A stretch of DNA of 9,676 nt, taken from Chloroflexia bacterium. Lineage in GTDB: Bacteria > Chloroflexota > Chloroflexia > QHBQ01 > JADMIH01. Below the pieces are notes generated by a model. That model was not told the origin of the DNA, made no database searches, and saw only the letters and a program-made list of their open reading frames with translations. Positions 1 through 5,679 of this stretch are shown here, in pieces. The position numbers and the translations under genes are program-made. Every line of letters starts with the position of its first letter. The stretch's first letter is position 1. Location: the NCBI GenBank assembly GCA_025927935.1, contig JAICKM010000213.1, forward strand, positions 1 to 9,676. Direction: 5' to 3'.

Positions 1-5
1 CGCAC

Positions 6-36
6 AAAAAGAGGCCAGACCCACGGGTCCGGCCTC
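6..36 (-). terminator. Rho-independent terminator of the zinc-ribbon gene
   Basis: Read on the minus strand, a 12-nt arm (plus 25-36) and its partner (plus 11-22) form a GC-rich stem with one G-U wobble. The innermost pair must open to leave a tetraloop, so about 11 bp remain. Five T residues follow directly (plus 6-10). This is a textbook intrinsic terminator 41 nt past the stop codon of the gene ending at 78. There is no T-run on the plus-strand side, so it should work in the minus direction only. Confidence 0.9.
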
Positions 37-52
37 AATGGTTCTAGAGTCA

Positions 53-71
53 GGGTATCGGGCAGATACCC
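53..71 (-). other. Small perfect hairpin in the 3' UTR of the zinc-ribbon gene
   Basis: GGGTATC (53-59) and GATACCC (65-71) are perfect inverted copies around a 5-nt loop. The hairpin starts 6 nt after the stop codon of the zinc-ribbon gene and sits just ahead of the intrinsic terminator at 6-36. It has no T-tract of its own, so it is more likely a 3'-end stabilising or auxiliary element than a second terminator. Confidence 0.5.
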
Positions 72-77
72 AGCGCC

Positions 78-467
78 CTAGTAGCGGCGGGAGCCGCCGC
101 CGCGGGAGCCGCCGCCACGGCTGCCGCCGCCCATCTGGCTGAAGCAATCCGAGCAGTACACGGGGCGGTCGCCGGTGGGGACGAAGGGTACCTCGGTTTC
201 CTTGCCGCAGTTCGAGCAGGTGACCTGGGTCATCTGGCGCGGGGCGCGCTCACGCCCGTAGCCGCCGCCATTCCCATAGCTGCTGCCGCCGCCGTAGCCA
301 CCGCCACTGCTATAGCTGTCGCCGCTGGCGCGGGCGGCCTTCTTGGCTGCGCGGCAGTCGGGGCAGCGCTGCGGCTCGGTATAGCCACGGCTGCTGTAGA
401 ACTCCTGCTCGCCGGCAGTAAATGTAAAGCTCTGGCCGCAATCGCGGCACACCAGGGTCTTGTCCAC
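78..467 (-). CDS. Zinc-ribbon protein (zf-trcl plus CxxC-x17-CxxC domain) with Gly/Arg tail
   Basis: A 129-aa protein with two zinc-binding modules. The N-terminal one (about residues 7-42) has CRDCG, the conserved FTAGEQEFY segment and CPDCR, and matches the 'probable zinc-ribbon' zf-trcl family. After a Gly/Ser/Tyr-rich linker (about 49-74), the second module has CSNC at 84-87 and CSDC at 105-108, 17 residues apart, with EVPF and RPVYC between, as in the CxxC_CxxC family. The tail repeats GGGSR three times and ends RRY, which resembles RNA-binding RGG tails. A role in nucleic-acid binding is inferred; no function is established for the family as far as I know. The start is GTG at 465-467, preceded by a strong GAGGAG (478-483); no in-frame ATG lies between them. 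The gene has its own promoter and terminator, so it is probably monocistronic. Confidence 0.9.
   Translation of the reverse strand: MDKTLVCRDCGQSFTFTAGEQEFYSSRGYTEPQRCPDCRAAKKAARASGDSYSSGGGYGGGSSYGNGGGYGRERAPRQMTQVTCSNCGKETEVPFVPTGDRPVYCSDCFSQMGGGSRGGGSRGGGSRRY
87..131 (-). repeat. Three 15-bp tandem units coding for GGGSR
   Basis: Three consecutive 15-bp units (87-101, 102-116, 117-131) encode GGGSR, GGGSR, GGGSR at the C-terminus of the zinc-ribbon protein. The two units nearest the stop codon (87-101 and 102-116) are identical in DNA sequence. The third (117-131) differs at two codon positions. Such GC-rich units can expand or contract by slippage, so tail length may differ between strains. 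Confidence 0.8.
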
Positions 468-471
468 GGAT

Positions 472-572
472 GTCTTTCTCCTCAGTGGGACTAAATGAAA
501 TGAACGTCTAAAGTGGGAATACCTTTGATGACCTTACCACTCTGTCCTGAAGCTGGTCTGAGGAGACAAGAC
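472..572 (-). promoter_or_regulatory. Candidate 5'-UTR regulatory stem that hides the Shine-Dalgarno sequence
   Basis: The 14-nt stretch at 472-485 contains the GAGGAG ribosome binding site of the zinc-ribbon gene. It is the exact reverse complement of 558-572 apart from one extra base. In the mRNA this gives 9 bp, a single bulged G, then 5 bp, closing a 72-nt loop. The whole Shine-Dalgarno would be paired, and the helix ends 4 nt before the GTG start. Inside the loop, ccactct (537-543) can pair with aaagtgg (510-516). Its core ccact (537-541) can instead pair with agtgg (484-488), which overlaps the RBS stem by two bases, so alternative folds are possible. This fits an RNA thermometer or other switch, but no known riboswitch class is recognised. 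Confidence 0.5.
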
Positions 573-621
573 TCGGGAATCGTACCGGGGGTCGATCAAT
601 ATGAACTCCAACCTCATGCCT

Positions 622-650
622 ATTATATGCCGGTTCTCGACAAATAGCAA
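622..650 (-). promoter_or_regulatory. Sigma70-type promoter for the zinc-ribbon gene
   Basis: On the minus strand a -35 box TTGCTA (645-650, four of six consensus bases) is followed by a 17-nt spacer and a perfect TATAAT -10 box (622-627). Transcription would start near 615, giving a leader of about 150 nt before the GTG at 467. That leader includes both arms of the helix at 472-572. The spacing is optimal and the local sequence AT-rich, so this is the best promoter candidate in the window. Confidence 0.6.
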
Positions 651-704
651 TATGGTAGACATACCGAGATCGCGACATTTGCCCGCAACATTCACCAGGC
701 CCTG

Positions 705-780
705 TGTCACTCTGAGCGCAGCGAAGAGTCTCGGCGCGTGGGTCGCCAGGACGAGATGCTTCACTGCGCTCAGCATGACA
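705..780. repeat. Imperfect palindromic intergenic repeat (29-nt arms, 18-nt loop)
   Basis: Left arm 705-733 and right arm 752-780 are inverted copies that match at 24 of 29 positions, with the shared core CTGAGCGCAG and TGTCA/TGACA ends. They flank an 18-nt spacer. I recognise the pattern as a dispersed intergenic palindrome common in Chloroflexota and some other phyla, which could be a non-autonomous mobile element. It lies 45 nt past the stop codon of the ABC permease gene and upstream of the zinc-ribbon promoter. It could block read-through from the permease operon, although no T-tract follows it. Confidence 0.75.
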
Positions 781-824
781 ACGAAGACTAGAAACACTAC
801 GCCATCACGCCCCGGCAACCGCGG

Positions 825-2063
825 CTATTCGTAACGCAGGGCCACTATGGGGTCGAGCCGCGCCGCGCGGCGGGCCGGGTAGATGCCGAAGAAGAGACCG
901 ACCGCCAGCGAGAAGCCCGTCGCCAGCAAGGCTGCACCGGGCGTGACCACGGGGGTCAGCGTGCCGGTGAGACTGACCAGGGAGGCCAGCCCCATGCCGA
1001 GCGCGATGCCCATGAGGCCACCGCTGAGGCTGATCAGAACAGCCTCGATCAAGAACTGGCGCAGGATATCGCCTTGCTGGGCGCCCACGGCTTTGCGGAT
1101 GCCGATCTCGCGCGTGCGTTCGGTGACGGAGACCAGCATGATATTCATGATGCCGATGCCACCCACCAGCAGCGAGATCCCGGCGATGGCGCCCAGGAAG
1201 AGCGTCAGGATCGCCACGACGCCGTTCAGCGTCGCCAGTAAGTCGGCCTGGTTGACCACGGTGAAGTCGTTGGCGGCGGTGGGCAGCCGGTGCCGGGTGC
1301 GCAGTAATTCGGTGACGGCATCCTGGGCCACCGTCATGTTGTCCTTGTCGTCCACCTGCACATAGATCGTGTTCACGTTGTGCCCGGCGATGGCCGCCTG
1401 CCGCCCGCCGAACAGTTTGCGCTGCGCGGTTGTCACCGGGATATACACGCCGTCGTCGAGCGAGCCGAAGCCGGCCCCGCCTTTCAGTTGTGCCACCCCG
1501 ACGACGCGGAACGCCAGGCGATTGATACGAATCGATTGGCCCAACGGGTCGGCGCCCTCGAACAGGCCGGAGGCCACGTTCGCCCCGATCACCGCGACAT
1601 TGGTCGCGGCGCTGATGTCACCGGTCGTGAACCAGGCGCCGGAGGCCAGGGGCAGGTTGCGGATCTCGCCGAATTCAGGCGTCGTGCCGCTGATGGTATA
1701 GGTGTTGTTCTGGCCGCCATAGACCACGCTGGCCTGGCGCTGCACTTCGGGCGCCACCAGGATGCAGTAGGGGCAATCGCCCGAATTGGCGATGGCCTGG
1801 GCGTCTTCCAGGGTCAGCGTCTGGGCCGTACCGCTGCCGCTGCGCACGCCGCCCTGGTTGAACGAGCCGGGCACGACGGCCAGCAGGTTCGTGCCGGTGC
1901 TGGTGAGCGCGCCGGTAATCGAGTCCTGGGCGCCCTGCCCGATTGCCATCAGCGCGACCACCGCCGCCACGCCGATGATGATACCCAGCATGGTCAGCAG
2001 GCTGCGTAGCTTATTGGCGAGCAGGCTGGCCCAGGCCACGCTCAGACTTTCCCTAAAGGTCAT
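825..2063 (-). CDS. MacB/FtsX-type ABC transporter permease
   Basis: A 412-aa integral membrane protein with the full MacB_PCD plus FtsX layout. TM1 is at about 21-42 after the family N-terminus (WASLLANKLRSLLTMLGIIIG). A large extracytoplasmic domain (about 43-280) follows, then three more TM segments near 283-305, 335-358 and 376-396. Family signatures are GGIGIMNIMLVSVTERTREIG at about 301-321 and the C-terminal PARRAARLDPIVALRYE. These proteins pair with a LolD/MacB-type ATPase and move lipids, peptides or drugs, or transmit mechanical force. Neither an ATPase nor a membrane-fusion gene is in the window. An unusual CPYC motif lies at residues 97-100 in the external domain. ATG start with GGGAG upstream. 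It follows the propeller gene after 75 nt and is probably the last gene of that operon. The substrate is unknown. Confidence 0.92.
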   Translation of the reverse strand: MTFRESLSVAWASLLANKLRSLLTMLGIIIGVAAVVALMAIGQGAQDSITGALTSTGTNLLAVVPGSFNQGGVRSGSGTAQTLTLEDAQAIANSGDCPYCILVAPEVQRQASVVYGGQNNTYTISGTTPEFGEIRNLPLASGAWFTTGDISAATNVAVIGANVASGLFEGADPLGQSIRINRLAFRVVGVAQLKGGAGFGSLDDGVYIPVTTAQRKLFGGRQAAIAGHNVNTIYVQVDDKDNMTVAQDAVTELLRTRHRLPTAANDFTVVNQADLLATLNGVVAILTLFLGAIAGISLLVGGIGIMNIMLVSVTERTREIGIRKAVGAQQGDILRQFLIEAVLISLSGGLMGIALGMGLASLVSLTGTLTPVVTPGAALLATGFSLAVGLFFGIYPARRAARLDPIVALRYE

Positions 2064-2107
2064 GCCCCGCTCCCTAACTGCAACAGCACAGGCGCAGCCC
2101 GCTGAGG

Positions 2108-2133
2108 CCGCCGGGCCGCCAGGCGCCCGGCGG
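2108..2133 (-). other. GC-rich intercistronic hairpin
   Basis: CCGCCGGGC (2108-2116) and GCCCGGCGG (2125-2133) form a perfect 9-bp stem with an 8-nt loop. The hairpin starts about 5 nt after the propeller gene's stop codon and lies 44 nt before the permease start. No T-run follows on the minus strand, so it is not a standard intrinsic terminator. It could stabilise the upstream mRNA or reduce read-through into the permease gene. Confidence 0.5.
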
Positions 2134-2138
2134 TCCAG

Positions 2139-4013
2139 TTATTGGCCGTAGCGGCGCGCATACTCCTGCACGCCCAGCAGCCCCAACAGCACCTCGCTAT
2201 TGGTCCCGGCATACTCCGGGTGATACTCCAGACGGTTCCGCTCACAGTATTGTACCAGATAGACCTTTCCATCCGAAGGGCTACGCTCCTGGAACGCCTC
2301 GCTCAACGGGTAGCCGAACACCGGCAGCCCGCCGTGGCTTTCCCAGTAGCCGCGCAGGGCCGGAGCCAGCGTGTGGCCGGTCTCCGGGAAGAAGCGCCCG
2401 CCCCCGGTCGCACGGGCCGTACGCTGGAAAGGCGCTTCGCCCGTCGCCGCGCGGGCATCGGCCATATCGGCGCCGAGCCGGCCCAGTAAGACTTCGGATG
2501 GCGTGCCCTTGTATTCGAGATGCCACTCCAGGCGGGCGCGCTCGGTGTACTGGACCGTGCGGCCGTCTTCGATCAGTTCGTCGGTGATCGGGAAGCCGAA
2601 TTGCACCAACCCGCCGTGCGTCTCCCAGTAGGTGCGGAAGATGCCGTGCAGGCAATGGCCGGTCTCGCTGAAACAGCGGGATGCGCCGGGCAGGATGGGT
2701 GCCTTGCGTGCGATGGGCGCCCAGATGGTCAACTCGCTATGCTCGTCGTAGTCGGCGATATGTACGGCGGCTCCGCCCGCGGCGGGCACGCGCCAGATGC
2801 CGGTGGGGCTGATGAACAGCACGGCGCTGCCGTCGGGCGCCCAGCGCGGATAGGGCAGGTCCTCTTGCACCGGCGAGAGCATGGTGGGCGTGCCTCCGGC
2901 GACGGGGATGGCCCAGAGATCCCAGATGCCGCCATGCAGGAGCGGCGCGGCGAGGCTGAAGGTCCGCAGCGGCGGCGCGCTCAACGCCGTGCTGGCAAAC
3001 ACAATCGTCTTGCCGTCGGGCGACCAGGAGGGCGCATAAAAGGTGGCCGTCGTGCTGGCCGCGACCAGCAGCCGGTCGTTGCGCCCATCGACATCAGCCA
3101 CCGACAAGCCTTGCTCCACGCTGCCGTCCGAGTTGATCGTCTGCTGGATATAGACGATACGCTTGCCGTCGGGCGAGACATCGGGCATAAGCGCGCCGGC
3201 CAGCACGGGCGTGCGCCGTCCGCTCGCCAGGTCCACACGTGACACGTCCCAGGTGTCGCCCAGGTCTACGCCCTGGAAGGTCAGCGGGCGCGACTCGGAG
3301 ACATACAGGGTGCCGTCGGCGCCGAACACCGGATAGCCGAGGGAGTGGCCCGGCGTGGGCGTGCTCACGGCACGGGGATCGGTGCCGTCAGGGTTGATGA
3401 CCCAGAGTTCGGGGCCTCTGTCGATGGTGCCCCGGTCGCGGATAAAGGCGATGCGCCGCCCGTCGGGCGCCCAGGCCGGCTGCGAGGCGTTGCCCGGGTG
3501 GCCGTAATAGGTGACGGCCTGCTCGCGGCGCAGGTCGAGCGAGCGCAGCCAGAGGTTGCCGCCATGCACGTAGACCAGGCCGCGCGTGAGCGGACCGTCC
3601 CCGGCCACGACAGTGCCGTGCAGGTTCAAGGTGAAGGTTTGCGGGCCGGAGGTATTCGCCGCCCGTGCGATCACCTGGATGCCGTAGGTGCCGGGCACCG
3701 GCGGCGCCGCCGCGCGCCCGACCCAGGTGTTTTGCTGCGGGCGTAGGTCCTGGGCGGGCAAGGGGCTGCCCGCCCACGGTACCGGGCGCCCGTCCGCGCC
3801 CAGCCATTGCCAGGAGGCCAGCAGCACGTTCTGATCGAACTGCACGGTGAGCGTCACCGGCGCGGCCACCGGCCAGGAGCTACCGGGCGCCAGGCCCGCG
3901 CTGACCACGCCCAAGCGCGCGGGTGCCGCCGCGGCGGGGCGGGCGATCAGCGATAGATAAATACCACCGGCCAGCACGATGAGCGCAAGCAGCAAGAGCC
4001 GGTTGAGTCGCAT
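2139..4013 (-). CDS. Secreted TolB-like (PD40) beta-propeller protein with duplicated C-terminal module
   Basis: A 624-aa exported protein. A signal peptide or anchor covers residues 1-30 (MRLNR, long hydrophobic stretch, then ARPAAAA). Residues about 35-135 look like a beta-sandwich domain. Residues about 145-435 carry WD40-like/PD40 blades, marked by WAPDG (181), GADG (231), SPDG (280), SPDG (331), WAPDG (391) and WAPI (431). This is the TolB-type propeller fold, usually a protein-binding platform. Two related modules of about 70 residues follow (447-517 and 540-614). ATG start with AAGGA just upstream; the previous gene's stop is 11 nt away, so the two are co-transcribed. No catalytic residues are recognisable. 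A binding or scaffold role at the cell surface is inferred. Confidence 0.85.
   Translation of the reverse strand: MRLNRLLLLALIVLAGGIYLSLIARPAAAAPARLGVVSAGLAPGSSWPVAAPVTLTVQFDQNVLLASWQWLGADGRPVPWAGSPLPAQDLRPQQNTWVGRAAAPPVPGTYGIQVIARAANTSGPQTFTLNLHGTVVAGDGPLTRGLVYVHGGNLWLRSLDLRREQAVTYYGHPGNASQPAWAPDGRRIAFIRDRGTIDRGPELWVINPDGTDPRAVSTPTPGHSLGYPVFGADGTLYVSESRPLTFQGVDLGDTWDVSRVDLASGRRTPVLAGALMPDVSPDGKRIVYIQQTINSDGSVEQGLSVADVDGRNDRLLVAASTTATFYAPSWSPDGKTIVFASTALSAPPLRTFSLAAPLLHGGIWDLWAIPVAGGTPTMLSPVQEDLPYPRWAPDGSAVLFISPTGIWRVPAAGGAAVHIADYDEHSELTIWAPIARKAPILPGASRCFSETGHCLHGIFRTYWETHGGLVQFGFPITDELIEDGRTVQYTERARLEWHLEYKGTPSEVLLGRLGADMADARAATGEAPFQRTARATGGGRFFPETGHTLAPALRGYWESHGGLPVFGYPLSEAFQERSPSDGKVYLVQYCERNRLEYHPEYAGTNSEVLLGLLGVQEYARRYGQ
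2172..2675 (-). repeat. Two tandem ETGH / FGFP / RLE(Y/W)H protein modules
   Basis: Residues 447-517 (DNA 2463-2675) and 540-614 (DNA 2172-2396) of the propeller protein are homologous repeats. The shared order is F-x-E-TGH-x-L, R-x-YWE-x-HGGL, FG(F/Y)P, VQY-x-ER-x-RLE-(W/Y)-H-x-EY-x-GT and SEVLLG-x-LG. A linker of about 22 residues separates them. The same module is common in exported Chloroflexota proteins, usually C-terminal; I know no assigned function. The first copy has Cys at 447 and 454 and the second has Cys at 590, which leaves room for a disulfide. Confidence 0.75.
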
Positions 4014-4024
4014 GCAGGGTCCTT

Positions 4025-5080
4025 TCAGGTATAGAGCGGGCGTTCGCCTTGCTCGGGTAACGGCACGCGCGGATACGCCGGCTGATGCTCCGGTGCGCCC
4101 GCCGGGAAGAGGATGGTCCGGCCCGGCCTCCCGCGGGTGTAGAGCCAGATCGCGCCCGCCGCCAGGGCCAGGGCCACCAGGACGAACGCGCTGGCTTCGG
4201 GGCCGAATTCGCCACCGGTGGCCCAGGCCGGGGCATTCGGGTCAATCGCCAGATGCAGCGCCGACGACGGGGGGATGCCACTGTCGGGGTAGCCGTAGAG
4301 CGAAGTCTCGGCCCAATCCCAGCTTAGATGGAAAGCGATGGGCAGCCAGAGTGCCCCGGTGCGATAGAGCGCGAACAGAAAGACGATTCCGGCCAGGCCC
4401 ACGCCGAGCAACGCGATGGGAGTGGCGCCGGGGTTCAGACCATGCAGGAGCGCGAAGATCACCGCGCTGATCGCCGCCGCGCCGGGGATGCCCAGCACCC
4501 GCGCCAGGAGGGCGAACAGGCAGCCGCGCGTGCTCAGTTCCTCAAACAGAGCCACAAGGAGGAAGAACACCGCGCCCAGCGCCAGGCTGCCCAGCAGTTC
4601 GGCCAGGGGCGCAACGCCGGTAATGCGATCCCAGCCGCCGATTAACCCGGCGACCAGGAAGATGCCCACGGCCAACGGCCCCAGCGCCAGGCCAAAAGCC
4701 GCATCGCGCAAGACGTAGCGCGCGCCCGGCCCTGCCGTGATCAGCCCCACCGCCGGGAAGCCCGGCACGCGCCACGTCAGGGTGAGCGCGACGAGCGCCA
4801 GCAGCACGCTGAGCGTCTCGATGGCCTGCAACGGCAGCATCGCCAGAAGATCGCCGGTGGTAGGTATGCTCAGCGCCACGGGCGCCGCGATGAGGCTGAA
4901 GGCGATCAGCAGCAACAGCGATTCCAGGATCCACGCGCCGAAGGCCAGCGCCAGTTGCCCGCGATGTGGCAGCCGGCGCACCGGCCTGCCCGTGGCCCAC
5001 AGCAGCGCCACGCTGCCAATCCCGATCACGACCCCGGCGAGCGCCGCCAGGATCCAGAAGGGTCCAACGATACCTTGCAA
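4025..5080 (-). CDS. CPBP-family (CAAX/bacteriocin-processing) intramembrane protease
   Basis: A 351-aa polytopic membrane protein with about eight hydrophobic segments. The three motifs of the CPBP (Abi, Rce1-like) family are in order: EELSTRG (E180, E181, R185), FALLH (F209, H213) and HLSWD (H251, D255). These residues form the presumed glutamate/histidine active site in the membrane. Family members process prenylated proteins or bacteriocins, or act in membrane-protein regulation; the substrate here is unknown. The N-terminal half (1-165) is more hydrophobic than the minimal family core and the C-terminal 35 residues are a polar cytoplasmic-type tail. The start is TTG at 5078-5080 with GAGGA 4 nt upstream. 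The nearest upstream ATG is out of frame. It is the first gene of the group that continues into the propeller gene 11 nt downstream. Confidence 0.85.
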   Translation of the reverse strand: MQGIVGPFWILAALAGVVIGIGSVALLWATGRPVRRLPHRGQLALAFGAWILESLLLLIAFSLIAAPVALSIPTTGDLLAMLPLQAIETLSVLLALVALTLTWRVPGFPAVGLITAGPGARYVLRDAAFGLALGPLAVGIFLVAGLIGGWDRITGVAPLAELLGSLALGAVFFLLVALFEELSTRGCLFALLARVLGIPGAAAISAVIFALLHGLNPGATPIALLGVGLAGIVFLFALYRTGALWLPIAFHLSWDWAETSLYGYPDSGIPPSSALHLAIDPNAPAWATGGEFGPEASAFVLVALALAAGAIWLYTRGRPGRTILFPAGAPEHQPAYPRVPLPEQGERPLYT

Positions 5081-5112
5081 AACGTCCTCATTTCGATTAA
5101 GGTAGTCAGGCT

Positions 5113-5679
5113 ATGACCGACCAACCCGATCCCGGCCCCGCGCCCGCGACTCTTGACGCGAAATTACGCCTGCTGTACCGGGTCTATGAATATCTGCGTG
5201 ACGCCGATCTGACGACCGAGTCGAGCACGGCCCGGCTGCTCCACCCACCGGAGGCGGTCCGCCTACGTGCCCGACTGGCCGACGAACTGGCGGAACTGGC
5301 GGGCGCCGCCGACGGCACGCACCACCACCACGGCCTGCCGGACGACGCCATCCTGGAGGCCAGCCAGGTCTGCTACTGGACCTTCCTGATCGCCGTCGCG
5401 GCGCGGCTGCCCTACGACGAACTGCGCCCGCAGGAATGCCTGGCATTAGCCGTGCCCACCCTGCCGGGCGAGGCGGCGGCGCTGGGCCAGATCCTGGCCC
5501 TCGGCATCCGCGGCGGATCCGGCCCGGTACCGCCCGCCGATCTGCGCGCCGCTTTGCGCCAGGTGGGGTTGATCTGCGGCGCGTTGGATATCGACCCGGC
5601 GGCGCCGGTCGATTACGACCTGGCGCAGATGCGAACGCGCCCTTACCTGGTCGCGTTCTTTCAGGGCAGCGCCACGTAA
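5113..5679 (+). CDS. Conserved hypothetical alpha-helical protein, possibly MazG/HisE-like
   Basis: A 188-aa soluble protein, mostly alpha-helical by composition, with no signal peptide or membrane segment. I do not recognise the family with certainty. Residues 56-105 (ADELAEL, a run of four His at 70-73, then DDAILEASQVCYW and a hydrophobic helix) resemble the helix pattern of all-alpha NTP pyrophosphatases of the MazG/HisE type, where ExxE is followed by ExxD. Here the second motif reads EASQ, with Gln in place of the metal-binding Asp. If the fold is right, the protein may be inactive or divergent. ATG start with AAGGT 9 nt upstream. It diverges from the protease gene by 32 nt, and its TAA lies inside the end of the convergent PHP gene (19-nt overlap). 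It is the only plus-strand gene in the window. Confidence 0.75.
   Translation: MTDQPDPGPAPATLDAKLRLLYRVYEYLRDADLTTESSTARLLHPPEAVRLRARLADELAELAGAADGTHHHHGLPDDAILEASQVCYWTFLIAVAARLPYDELRPQECLALAVPTLPGEAAALGQILALGIRGGSGPVPPADLRAALRQVGLICGALDIDPAAPVDYDLAQMRTRPYLVAFFQGSAT

Larger units (their letters stand above)
468..824. other. 357-nt intergenic region: leader, promoter and palindromic repeat, no gene
   Basis: This gap between the zinc-ribbon start and the permease stop is less GC-rich than its surroundings. It holds the RBS and leader of the zinc-ribbon gene (468-about 615), a sigma70-like promoter (622-650) and a dispersed-type palindrome (705-780). Open frames of 77 and 94 codons run through it on both strands. 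They are explained by the palindrome, whose chance translations (LSAAKSL, LSAVKHL, FTALSMT and similar) recur wherever this repeat type occurs. I see no convincing gene. Confidence 0.7.

Noticed and set aside
534..834. Open frames of 94 codons (minus) and 77 codons (plus) in the intergenic region
   Set aside because: Both run through the palindromic repeat, and their peptides contain the standard chance translations of that repeat type. Neither has a convincing RBS or domain.
2108..2133. GC-rich hairpin as an intrinsic terminator after the propeller gene
   Set aside because: The stem is strong but no T-tract follows on the minus strand; recorded only as a hairpin.
5075..5103. Possible plus-strand promoter (TTGCAA, then TAAGGT) ahead of the gene at 5113
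   Set aside because: The -10 box matches only three of six consensus bases, and the match is no better than background.
5320..5331. Four consecutive His codons in the plus-strand gene, like an affinity tag
   Set aside because: They are internal, lie in an ordinary loop-like segment and are in native high-GC codon context, so there is no sign of engineering.
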